DNA of 8,034 nt from an uncultured Anaerotruncus sp. Its GTDB lineage: Bacteria > Bacillota_A > Clostridia > Oscillospirales > CAG-272. The position numbers and the translations under genes are program-made. This document shows positions 1 to 6,236 of this stretch, piece after piece. The notes under the pieces are model-generated. The model ran no database searches and was not told the DNA's origin. It saw only the letters and a list, made by a program, of their open reading frames with translations. The stretch is from assembly GCA_958414155.1 (NCBI GenBank), contig CATYWI010000043.1:1-8034 (forward strand). Direction: 5' to 3'. Numbering within the stretch: position 1 is the first letter of the stretch; each line of letters opens with the position of its first letter.

Positions 1-94
1 CCTCCTTGGGCATTGCTTCGCAATAGAAAAATTCCTTCCACTGATCGGCAAGCGTCCCGCCCAGTGCTCCGATCCCGGCTTTGATGAGTCCCAT
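1..94 (-). CDS. SPFH / virion-core-like protein, N-terminal fragment
   Basis: Only the first 31 codons are present; the gene continues past the left edge. The start ATG has an AAAAGGAG ribosome binding site seven bases upstream. The visible protein begins MGLIKAGIGALGGTLADQW and continues KEFFYCEAMPKE. From memory, this opening is typical of clostridial proteins annotated as SPFH-domain or 'virion core' proteins, related to Bacillus YdjI, which are membrane-associated scaffold-like proteins often found with zinc-ribbon and stress genes. The SPFH domain itself lies outside the window, so the call rests on the N-terminal signature alone. The gene starts 25 bases after the dockerin gene's stop with no hairpin between them, so read-through from that gene is plausible. 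A different small Gly-rich N-terminus cannot be excluded. Confidence 0.6.
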   Translation of the reverse strand, partial: MGLIKAGIGALGGTLADQWKEFFYCEAMPKE

Positions 95-101
95 GTGTTA
101 T

Positions 102-109
102 CTCCTTTT
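102..109 (-). promoter_or_regulatory. ribosome binding site of the SPFH-like gene
   Basis: AAAAGGAG on the minus strand, seven bases before the ATG at position 94. It fixes the start of the truncated gene and shows that a real coding region begins there. Confidence 0.7.
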
Positions 110-119
110 ATAGTTTGTT

Positions 120-3100
120 TTATTTCAGCGGATATGCCGCAGGGAGTATTGTATGCTTGAGAAGGTGGAGTGCGTCGGCTTTGTTGACCGCGCCGTCGCC
201 ATTCATGTCTCCCGACTGGTTTATCGTGTACGCCGCGGGAAGTATAGTGTGCTTCAACAGGTGCAGGGCATCGGTTTTGTTGACTGCACCGTCACCGTTG
301 ACATCCCCCCGCAGATGGATCTGTGCGTTTTGGGTCTGCGTACCGGCGGACACTGTCACTGAATACTCCCGGGTGACATGGTTCTTCTTCGACACCTTCA
401 TGGTGTAGGTGCCGGGAACGATGCCGGAAATGGTGTAGGAGGCGGAGGTCCCCTTGACGGTGGTGTTATACGCCGCCGAAGAGGAGCCGCTCTTAAACAG
501 CTGCACCGTCACCGGGTCGGTGGTGGAACCAAAGCTCTTCACCGTGCCGCTGAGCGTTCCGCCGGCGTTGGGGTCAACCAGCTTATAGGATTCATACACC
601 CGCAAGAAATGCCCGTTTGTATTGTCGTCATATTCCATCCACTGGTTTAAGCTCTTACCGTTCACCTTGAAATCTCTATAATTTTTCGGGTATACATAGC
701 CCTTTTCTTCGCCGCCCTCAAATCCGATACGAAGATCGAGAAAATACGATTTTCCGAGCTCAAATTTGTCAAATTTCCTCATCGGTTTTTGATCGGGTCC
801 CAGCCATTGCATCGACAGCACCTTCATATTATTCGGCAGGCTCGTCGGCTTATCATAGCCGGCAACGGTAAGAGGGCAGTCCCCCACCTTAGGCTCCTGT
901 ATAAGGATATTGGTCCCGTATTCCTTTCCCTCGCTGTTCGGCTCCAACAGTCGGGAGGTCCGGTATTTCCGGAGTATATCTGAGTAGCTGTACCAATCGC
1001 CCTTATAGACCGTGCTGTATGTTTCCGCATTGTCGAATATCCCGTTGGCTCTGTAGCCTGCGGGCAGGATCACCTTTACCGAAGCATTCTCGGGGAGATA
1101 ATAGCCAAAACCGGGCTCAACATCGAAGTAGACATAACACGTATCGCCTTCACGCAATTGACCGGCCTCTACACCGTATTTGCCAAAGGCGACATCGTAT
1201 ACCACCGTATCTTTGAAGGTATACTTTTTCGGCTCATTCGATACGAGCTCCGTAAACCCGGCGTCAGTGCCGAGACGGAAATTCTTGAGCGTGCCGCGCA
1301 CATCGGTCAGCCTTCGCTTTGCCACAAGGCTGATTCTTAGGTCTGCGACATATCCTGGGATAGATTCGAATTTGACAAGTCTTTTTTCTGTAACCTTTGT
1401 ATGCTCCACATTCAGCTTAATTCCTTGGGATGACAGCACAGACGACCCGACGAATTCGTATCCGTGCCGTGGTTGTATACAGAATTCCATAGTATACGCA
1501 TCATCTATGGAACTATATTTCCACTTGGAGGGGATACCCAGCCATGACGGATTGTGATAGCATTTTGCCAATGTATCCTGATGCATGGAGATCTTGTGGG
1601 TGGCGCTGGTCGCTTCGGTAAATTCGCCCCCCGCCTGCAGAAGTTCTACTTTATATATGTAGCGTGTACCGCCGACCTTTTCGGTCATCATCACATCAAA
1701 GCAGGTACGTGTAGAATAAAGGGGTCCCCTATTTGTGAGTTCGTAATCCTTCAGCAAATCCGTAAACCTGAAAGTATCGTTGTCCGGATCGGTCGCCGAC
1801 TTGCAGACCCAGTAGAACTCTATACCGTGTTTTCCGATGCGGTCCACATAAAAATCATACAAATATGCGGCTTCATAGCCCTCTTGCACACCCGGATTAG
1901 ACAGGCGTCCGAAGAAATAGAATTCGATCCTTCCTGCGTCCTTCAGCTTTTGCATCCACTGGGGCATATACAGGATCTCCGCAGACATCTCATAGCCCAG
2001 ACCAGCCTCCAGATCCCTTATGACAGTGCCGCCCTTCACCTCCTTGAGGTTGAGGCTGTAGCGTATCCGCGGGTTATCGTTGCCGTGATTCAGGGTCAGA
2101 ACATAGTGGTCTGCGCTGTTGGTTCCTCCGGATATACTCCATTCGTTGCCGATCTTGCCGATGCTCCTGTAATGCTTAAACATCTTCACCGGGTCGGATT
2201 CGCCGTTGCTGCCGTGAAATATCAATACGTCGGCTCCCCGATCCGCGGAGACGTCCAGGTCCTTCGCGTTGAGAATCTTGAAGTTGTTCATATGGCAGCC
2301 CCACGGGGCGGCGTTAAACTTGGGGTTTGCGATATTAAGGGTAACACTCTTGGTGGTGTCGATGGTGAGTGAGATTGTCACGATCAGGGTAACCACATCT
2401 CTGTGGCTGTTGCCGCAGCTAATACCCAGCTCGGTATCCTCCAGGACCGATGTGTTTTTCGCCACGATGGCATAGTCGGGGCTGGTTTTCTTGGGGGAAT
2501 CCTTTGTTAAGATACGGAGCTTTCCGTTTCCGAGCAGCTCAAAGGTGCCGCAGCCGCCCAAGCTTCCCTCCGACTTCGCCAGATCGATGACCGCGCCGGT
2601 TACACCGTTTTGGGGACAGTAGGCGGTCTTGTTCTTATACCGGGTGCTGTGGCGGAAGGTGACAATGGCGCCGTCGGTCAGCATCAGCTTCAGATCGACG
2701 CCGGGAGCATACAGGGCGGACAGCTCCAGATGGTCGAACATAACCAGCGTCAGAGACCGACCCTCAAGCCCCGAAAGATCCAGAAAATCATTCTTGGTAC
2801 GCGTCCAATACGAAAGGATGCCGTTATCGTAGGACACAACCCGTTGAAGATTTGTAGTGCTACTATAGTATTCGAGTAAATTCTTGTTAGTCCTGCACTT
2901 CTCCGGGCTTAAAGCGACCGGGCTTCGGTCTACCTTGCCGTTTTTATAGAAAAAATAGACGTACCCGTAGGTTATCTCCGTTCCCTCGACCAAATTGGTC
3001 AGCGCGGGATACGCCGACGAAGAGGCGCGCGCTGCCACCCGTGGAGCGCCGACCGCATTCTTACCGCCGCTTTCGGCGCCGACTGACAGCACAGAAAGCG

Positions 3101-3170
3101 GCAGCATGCCGACCAGCATGATCAGCGCCAGCAAAAAGCTGAGCCCTCGATTTCGTTTACTTGTTTTCAT
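120..3170 (-). CDS. secreted dockerin-containing protein, large, function unknown
   Basis: This is a 1016-residue exported protein. Residues 1-33 form a signal peptide (basic MKTSKRNR, hydrophobic core, probable cleavage after VGA). Residues about 60-450 are beta-rich and match no domain I can name. Three diverged segments follow (about 555-620, 650-710 and 780-840) sharing a pattern of Gly-Tyr-aromatic, a preceding hydrophobic strand and a V-x-V or VNG end, like Ig-like repeats of clostridial surface proteins. Residues about 869-954 form a carboxypeptidase-regulatory-like beta sandwich (PGTYTMKV and HVTREY motifs). Residues 955-1016 are a type I dockerin with two calcium loops (DxNxDGxxxxxD). 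No catalytic glycosidase, peptidase or esterase motif was recognised. The dockerin suggests attachment to a cohesin on a scaffoldin or cell surface. The start is fixed by AGGAGG seven bases upstream. A decayed paralogue lies upstream. Confidence 0.9.
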   Translation of the reverse strand: MKTSKRNRGLSFLLALIMLVGMLPLSVLSVGAESGGKNAVGAPRVAARASSSAYPALTNLVEGTEITYGYVYFFYKNGKVDRSPVALSPEKCRTNKNLLEYYSSTTNLQRVVSYDNGILSYWTRTKNDFLDLSGLEGRSLTLVMFDHLELSALYAPGVDLKLMLTDGAIVTFRHSTRYKNKTAYCPQNGVTGAVIDLAKSEGSLGGCGTFELLGNGKLRILTKDSPKKTSPDYAIVAKNTSVLEDTELGISCGNSHRDVVTLIVTISLTIDTTKSVTLNIANPKFNAAPWGCHMNNFKILNAKDLDVSADRGADVLIFHGSNGESDPVKMFKHYRSIGKIGNEWSISGGTNSADHYVLTLNHGNDNPRIRYSLNLKEVKGGTVIRDLEAGLGYEMSAEILYMPQWMQKLKDAGRIEFYFFGRLSNPGVQEGYEAAYLYDFYVDRIGKHGIEFYWVCKSATDPDNDTFRFTDLLKDYELTNRGPLYSTRTCFDVMMTEKVGGTRYIYKVELLQAGGEFTEATSATHKISMHQDTLAKCYHNPSWLGIPSKWKYSSIDDAYTMEFCIQPRHGYEFVGSSVLSSQGIKLNVEHTKVTEKRLVKFESIPGYVADLRISLVAKRRLTDVRGTLKNFRLGTDAGFTELVSNEPKKYTFKDTVVYDVAFGKYGVEAGQLREGDTCYVYFDVEPGFGYYLPENASVKVILPAGYRANGIFDNAETYSTVYKGDWYSYSDILRKYRTSRLLEPNSEGKEYGTNILIQEPKVGDCPLTVAGYDKPTSLPNNMKVLSMQWLGPDQKPMRKFDKFELGKSYFLDLRIGFEGGEEKGYVYPKNYRDFKVNGKSLNQWMEYDDNTNGHFLRVYESYKLVDPNAGGTLSGTVKSFGSTTDPVTVQLFKSGSSSAAYNTTVKGTSASYTISGIVPGTYTMKVSKKNHVTREYSVTVSAGTQTQNAQIHLRGDVNGDGAVNKTDALHLLKHTILPAAYTINQSGDMNGDGAVNKADALHLLKHTILPAAYPLK
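132..212 (-). repeat. dockerin repeat 2 (calcium loop plus helix)
   Basis: Second 27-residue half of the dockerin, residues 987-1013, starting GDMNGDGAVNKAD. The Ca2+-binding positions Asp1, Asn3, Asp5, Gly6 and Asp12 are intact and are followed by the helix ALHLLKHTIL. It matches repeat 1 at 25 of 27 residues. Confidence 0.9.
228..308 (-). repeat. dockerin repeat 1 (calcium loop plus helix)
   Basis: First dockerin half, residues 955-981, starting GDVNGDGAVNKTD. All calcium-ligand positions are present. It is joined to repeat 2 by the short linker TINQS. In many type I dockerins the helix residues of the two halves form alternative cohesin-binding faces; here both faces are the same sequence, consistent with dual-mode binding. 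Confidence 0.9.
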
Positions 3171-3177
3171 TTCGTTT

Positions 3178-3183
3178 CCTCCT
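3178..3183 (-). promoter_or_regulatory. ribosome binding site of the dockerin gene
   Basis: Perfect AGGAGG on the minus strand, seven bases before the ATG. It confirms the start that places the signal peptide at the N-terminus. Confidence 0.85.
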
Positions 3184-3213
3184 TCACAAAAATACAGATG
3201 TTTTTTAAAGCCG

Positions 3214-3232
3214 AGTACCTTCTCGGGGTACT
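3214..3232 (-). promoter_or_regulatory. small palindrome in the dockerin gene's 5' leader
   Basis: Six-base inverted repeat AGTACC/GGTACT with a seven-base loop, between the candidate promoter and the ribosome binding site. It could be a small RNA hairpin or a protein site. It is short enough to have arisen by chance, so support is weak. Confidence 0.3.
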
Positions 3233-3245
3233 ACATAACAATGCC

Positions 3246-3292
3246 TTTCCAAAGAAAACCAACCGTTTGATTATCTTGATTTTCTTTGGAAA
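3246..3292. repeat. perfect 13-bp inverted repeat upstream of the dockerin gene
   Basis: Left arm 3246-3258 (TTTCCAAAGAAAA) and right arm 3280-3292 are exact reverse complements, separated by 21 bases. The loop holds a candidate -10 hexamer for the dockerin gene. The arms would be centred about 34 bases apart, or a little over three DNA turns, which suits an operator for a dimeric or looping regulator. An RNA hairpin is the alternative, but the U-rich tail of a terminator is absent on the minus strand. Confidence 0.6.
3270..3290 (-). promoter_or_regulatory. candidate promoter core of the dockerin gene
   Basis: The minus strand shows GATAAT at 3270-3275, one mismatch from TATAAT. No good -35 is present: the best is TTGTTT 16 bases upstream (about 3292-3297), partly in the repeat arm. 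If correct, the transcript starts near 3263 and has a leader of roughly 90 bases. The weak -35 would fit an activator-dependent promoter. This rests on hexamer matching only. Confidence 0.35.
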
Positions 3293-3369
3293 AACAAAAG
3301 TGCGATGGCGGATGGCTTTCGTCCCACCCTTTGCTTAAATCCTTTGGCTTGATTTTCCGATATTAGCGG

Positions 3370-3965
3370 TTATTTGCTCTCTTTTTGCGGGAATACAGTG
3401 TTGTTCCCGCCGCGCAGTACCGGATACAGACAGCAGCGCGATCCAAAACTGCTGTCGCCGGTCTATGGAGACTCGGACTGCTACGGTGGGGGAGTTACCG
3501 GCTTCCGGGCGTTATTGCTGTTGATATCGCCGAGCAGATGAATTTTTCGTTCAGTACCGCAGATTCCGTACCAACCGTCACAGTATACTCACGAGTGACA
3601 TGGTTTTTCTTCAACAACCTCATTCTTTAGGTGCCGACGGCAACCTCCGGTATCTCATAGGCTGCGGTGTATTTTCCTGAACCGTCTTTCATTCCGCTCG
3701 GAACCGTTACGATGTACCCGGGCTCCGTACTTCCTTCGGCAAAGAGGGAGAAGGTCACATCGCTTCCGTCAAGGAAGCTCACCGCCTGACCGCGCAATCC
3801 GTAGGATACAGCAAAGGAATATCAGACCGTAAGGGCAACTCCGTTGCCGTCCGCTGCGCCTGCCGTCACCGATGAGAATGGCACCGCTGATACGAGCATC
3901 ATCACTGCCGGCAGAAGGGGCTGAACCATTTTCTTTTTCTCACTGTGCTTCGCCCCGCTTTTCAT
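3370..3965 (-). pseudogene. decayed secreted dockerin protein (paralogue of the intact dockerin gene)
   Basis: The start is clear: ATG with AAGGA six bases upstream, then a signal peptide (MKSGAKHSEKKKM, hydrophobic stretch, SSVTAGA). The reading frame is broken by TGA at codon 48 (3822-3824) and TAA at codon 113 (3627-3629). The intact paralogue has Tyr (TAC) at the equivalent of the second stop, in GTYTMKVSKKNHVTREY; the remnant reads GT-stop-RMRLLKKNHVTREYTV. Near 3545, at a run of five A, a one-base loss moves the sense into another frame, where IHLLGDIN resembles the first dockerin loop (IHLRGDVN) but has lost Asp5 and the helix. Two more stops follow. An eroded second half (NNTVFP against KHTILP) ends at TAA 3370-3372, a position matching the end of the intact protein. 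The region between signal peptide and beta domain is very short, so this was a small protein or has lost its middle. Confidence 0.8.
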
Positions 3966-3971
3966 ATGTCG

Positions 3972-3976
3972 TCCTT
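3972..3976 (-). promoter_or_regulatory. ribosome binding site of the broken dockerin gene
   Basis: AAGGA on the minus strand, six bases before the pseudogene's ATG. It overlaps the stop codon of the preceding receiver-like gene. This arrangement points to former translational coupling of the two genes. Confidence 0.6.
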
Positions 3977-4358
3977 ACATCGCGTAAATCTGATCCATCA
4001 GATATTCGGCAGACATCGAGCCGTAGAAAAACTGATCTATAATACCGTTTTTCTTTGCGTCCCGGATATCCTTCGCCGCCTGTTTTTCGGTGTTTGAATC
4101 CACGATGAGGGCTATCTTGCAGTCGGGACACGTCGCCTTTACCTCGTCCCGCAGCTTCATCCTTTCACTAAGCAGCCATGGCGTATAGGCGGTGACTTCC
4201 ATTACAAGGACAAACGGTTTGTACACTCGGCACAGTTCGACAGTATCCTGCGGGGTCTCTGCACGAACCACGTCGATATCATAGTTCGAATTCTTGAAAG
4301 CGACAGCTATGGAATCGGCAAACAGATAATTCTGCAAATCAACCACAATTTTTTTCAT
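3975..4358 (-). CDS. stand-alone receiver-like protein with degenerate active site
   Basis: This is a 127-residue cytosolic protein with the length and strand order of a response-regulator receiver domain and no output domain. Strand 1 is KKIVVDLQN, keeping only one acidic residue (Asp7). Strand 3 is FVLVMEV, with Glu54 where the phospho-acceptor Asp normally sits. Strand 4 is KIALIVDSNT, without the usual Thr/Ser-Ala ending. Strand 5 is QFFYGSM, where the conserved Lys is Gly. It is therefore unlikely to be phosphorylated in the normal way; Glu54 could mimic the active state. It has its own promoter and an AGGAGG site nine bases before the ATG. Its neighbours are the LuxR-type regulator upstream and the broken dockerin gene nine bases downstream. 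A partner-binding or anti-regulator role is possible but not shown. The receiver call comes from pattern, not alignment. Confidence 0.75.
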   Translation of the reverse strand: MKKIVVDLQNYLFADSIAVAFKNSNYDIDVVRAETPQDTVELCRVYKPFVLVMEVTAYTPWLLSERMKLRDEVKATCPDCKIALIVDSNTEKQAAKDIRDAKKNGIIDQFFYGSMSAEYLMDQIYAM

Positions 4359-4367
4359 CGAACCACT

Positions 4368-4373
4368 CCTCCT
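4368..4373 (-). promoter_or_regulatory. ribosome binding site of the receiver-like gene
   Basis: AGGAGG within AAGGAGGAG on the minus strand, nine bases from the ATG at 4358. It supports this start. Confidence 0.75.
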
Positions 4374-4424
4374 TTTCCTTCATGATATATCCAATGAATT
4401 TACTTCATCTTACTTTACGGTATC

Positions 4425-4453
4425 ATTATATCAAGAAAGAGGGGTTCTGTCTG
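4425..4453 (-). promoter_or_regulatory. sigma-A-type promoter of the receiver-like gene
   Basis: The minus strand has TATAAT at 4425-4430 (perfect consensus), a 17-base spacer, and CAGACA at 4448-4453 (four of six matches to TTGACA). Transcription would start near 4418, giving a leader of about 60 bases. The weak -35 is overlapped by a palindrome, which suggests activation by a bound regulator. An AT-rich tract further upstream (about 4480-4500) could act as an UP element. Confidence 0.7.
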
Positions 4454-4471
4454 TCCTCAAAAGTGGGGACA
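4452..4471. promoter_or_regulatory. 20-bp imperfect palindrome at the -35, candidate response-regulator operator
   Basis: On the plus strand TGTCCTCA, four bases (AAAG), then TGGGGACA. The arms are eight bases with a single mismatch (T against C). The site overlaps the last two bases of the -35 and extends upstream, the classic location for an activator dimer. NarL/LuxR-type regulators bind two-fold symmetric sites of about this size, and one is encoded directly upstream. The link to that regulator is inference. Confidence 0.5.
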
Positions 4472-4536
4472 AAAGCCGTTTAAAATTGTAAACAAATTAT
4501 GAATACGGAGATGTTTTTACTTCAGTCAACAGCAAA

Positions 4537-4564
4537 GCCGCCCGGCTTAAAAAAACCGGGCGGC
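4537..4564 (-). terminator. hairpin terminator closing the signalling operon
   Basis: A perfect nine-base GC-rich stem (GCCGCCCGG / CCGGGCGGC) with a ten-base loop lies 56 bases after the LuxR-type gene's stop. The minus-strand tail reads TTTGCTGTTG, a short and imperfect U tract, while the loop contains seven T. The position between the operon end and the next gene's promoter fits a rho-independent terminator. Confidence 0.75.
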
Positions 4565-4620
4565 GTCAAGTGAATGCGTGCAATGCATATACTATCTCAT
4601 TCTCATTTGCTTCAGATATA

Positions 4621-5274
4621 TTAAGTTTCGTCGTGTTCTTCCAACCAGCATCCCGGTACCACCATGCGTTTGCCGACGGCTGCAATCATCAGACGGTTGC
4701 GGTTTGTATAACCCGTTTTTTCCAGCATGCGGTTAATATAGGTCCGCACCGATGATTCCGCCACGTTCAGTTCCGCGGCGATCTCGGTATTGGTTTTTCC
4801 CTCACAGAGCAGGCGCAGAGTCTCCATCTCGCGGTCGGATAGTTCACAGGAAAGCGTTTTGCCGAACCGGACAGTCGGAACACCGTCAGGCCAAAATCGT
4901 TTACCGGAAAGAGTGCCTTCAATCACGCTCACAAGGTCACCGGAAGGGGAATCCTTATACCAGAAGCTGTCTACGCCGATCTTTTTTGCCCGGTCAAGAA
5001 ATCGTCCCTCCAACATAGATGTCACTATAACGATCTTTATCATGGGATATAACTTCTTAATCGATTCGGCAGCAGTCAGACCGTCCGAGTCACTTTCGGT
5101 GCATATATCCATGAGAATCAGGTCGATGTGACCCTCGCCGCACCGGTAAAGCGCCGCATCGGCTTTCGACAGCGTGCCCGCGACCTCGCAAGCACTGCAC
5201 TTTTCCACGCAGGAGCACAGATAGGTTCTCGCCAGTGCCTGATCTTCAACAATCAGTATTTTTCTTACAGCCAT
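4621..5274 (-). CDS. response regulator, NarL/LuxR (FixJ) family
   Basis: This 217-residue cytosolic transcription factor has the usual length for the family. The N-terminal receiver (about 4-120) has the acidic pair Glu10-Asp11, phospho-acceptor Asp56 (DLILMDI), Thr85 (IVIVTS) and Lys107 (FWYKD), so it should be phosphorylated normally. The C-terminal LuxR helix-turn-helix spans about 144-202, with LSDREMETLRLLCEGKTNTE and the recognition helix around ESSVRTYINRML. Its ATG lies inside the last codons of the kinase gene (10-nt overlap), so the two are translationally coupled and form a cognate pair. It is followed by a terminator and then by a promoter carrying a palindrome of suitable size, a candidate target. 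Own-operon control is also possible. Confidence 0.93.
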   Translation of the reverse strand: MAVRKILIVEDQALARTYLCSCVEKCSACEVAGTLSKADAALYRCGEGHIDLILMDICTESDSDGLTAAESIKKLYPMIKIVIVTSMLEGRFLDRAKKIGVDSFWYKDSPSGDLVSVIEGTLSGKRFWPDGVPTVRFGKTLSCELSDREMETLRLLCEGKTNTEIAAELNVAESSVRTYINRMLEKTGYTNRNRLMIAAVGKRMVVPGCWLEEHDET

Positions 5275-6236
5275 AGGTTATCCCCCCGCATTCCGACTTT
5301 TGGTATCTCGATCACAAGAGAAAACTCCGGCATGCTCTGTACCGTCATCCTCCCACCCGAAATTTCGACCCGGTGGCGCAGATTGGAAAGACCGCCGCCC
5401 TCCGTGATCTTTTTCTCCGGCGGCTTGCCGTTGTTGCGTATCATAACCGTGTAGCCGCCCTCGTTTTCCCAGATGTTTACGGAGATCACGGTGGCTCCGG
5501 CATACCGGATGGCGTTGTCCAGACAGACCTGCATGGCGGTGTACATCAGCTCCGCCTCGGCGTCCGTCGGCTCTTCGCCCCTGATTCTCACGGTCACGCC
5601 GCTGGTCTTTGCGCTGTCAAACAGCTTTTTCTTTGCCGGCAGACGGATCGAATCCCGAAAGGCAATGGCTTTCTCCCATTCGTGACAAACGGTATCCGCA
5701 TCAATACCGTCGAAATCTCCCGTTATATACTGCTTTGTCAGCGTAATGCAGGCGGCAAGGCTGTCGTGCATGGCGGATTTTGCGGCAAGCAGCTCCTTTT
5801 CCCGCGCCAATGCCCCGACATTGTCGGAAAGCTGCTTCAGCTTTTCCGAATCCTCCTCCAGCTTTCTGCTGTCGTCGGCAAGCTGTGCAAGAGCACGCTG
5901 AAGCTCTGTAACGTCGGCGGCGGTAAGCTGTATATAGCTCCTCCCGTACCGGTCGGTAATCCAGGTTTTTTCGAATCTCCACACGGTTTTGTCCGGGAAC
6001 CGATAGGTATTCTCCACATCCGGCACCCGGACAATGCCGCAGGGAAGATCAGACAGCGCCTCCTCGACCTCTCCGAGATACTGCATATCGCTGTCAAGCA
6101 GATACCGGCTCAGCTGATACATCTGCCGGTTGCAGAGAACTATGCTTCCCGCGCTGTCAAAAAAACACGCCGCGGTGGGAAGCCGGTCAAAGCTCTCCTT
6201 GATAGAGTTGAAGCCCAGCCATTTCGGTTTACGCAT
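5265..6236 (-). CDS. soluble PAS-like sensor histidine kinase
   Basis: This 323-residue protein has no membrane segment and is predicted to autophosphorylate and pass phosphate to the LuxR-type regulator. Residues about 16-112 look like a PAS domain (CFFDSAGSIVLCNRQM, then a strand ending QLTAADVTELQ). Residues about 113-155 are a coiled coil. The phospho-acceptor is His157 in AMHDSLAACITL, a HisKA_3-type HDSLA motif as in NarX/DesK kinases. The ATPase domain follows, with an N box at CLDNAIRYAG (Asn241) and a glycine box EGGGLSNLRHRV. The G1 motif reads NNGKPP instead of DNG; I recall such variants in clostridial relatives, so it may still be active. A GTG at 6242 gives two extra residues, but AGGAGG lies eight bases before the ATG at 6236 and only two before the GTG, so the ATG was chosen. 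The ATG overlaps the sensor gene by eight bases. Confidence 0.9.
   Translation of the reverse strand: MRKPKWLGFNSIKESFDRLPTAACFFDSAGSIVLCNRQMYQLSRYLLDSDMQYLGEVEEALSDLPCGIVRVPDVENTYRFPDKTVWRFEKTWITDRYGRSYIQLTAADVTELQRALAQLADDSRKLEEDSEKLKQLSDNVGALAREKELLAAKSAMHDSLAACITLTKQYITGDFDGIDADTVCHEWEKAIAFRDSIRLPAKKKLFDSAKTSGVTVRIRGEEPTDAEAELMYTAMQVCLDNAIRYAGATVISVNIWENEGGYTVMIRNNGKPPEKKITEGGGLSNLRHRVEISGGRMTVQSMPEFSLVIEIPKVGMRGDNLWL

Noticed and set aside
1554..2372. 272-codon open frame on the plus strand inside the dockerin gene
   Set aside because: It is antisense to the intact secreted protein, shows no domain or signal, and is best explained by the codon pattern of the minus-strand gene.
120..3170. 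Assignment of the dockerin protein as a glycoside hydrolase
   Set aside because: The dockerin makes this tempting, but no catalytic motif or domain could be recognised, so only the modular architecture is claimed.
3300..3369. Possible terminator after the pseudogene
   Set aside because: A T-rich stretch follows on the minus strand, but no stem longer than four bases precedes it.
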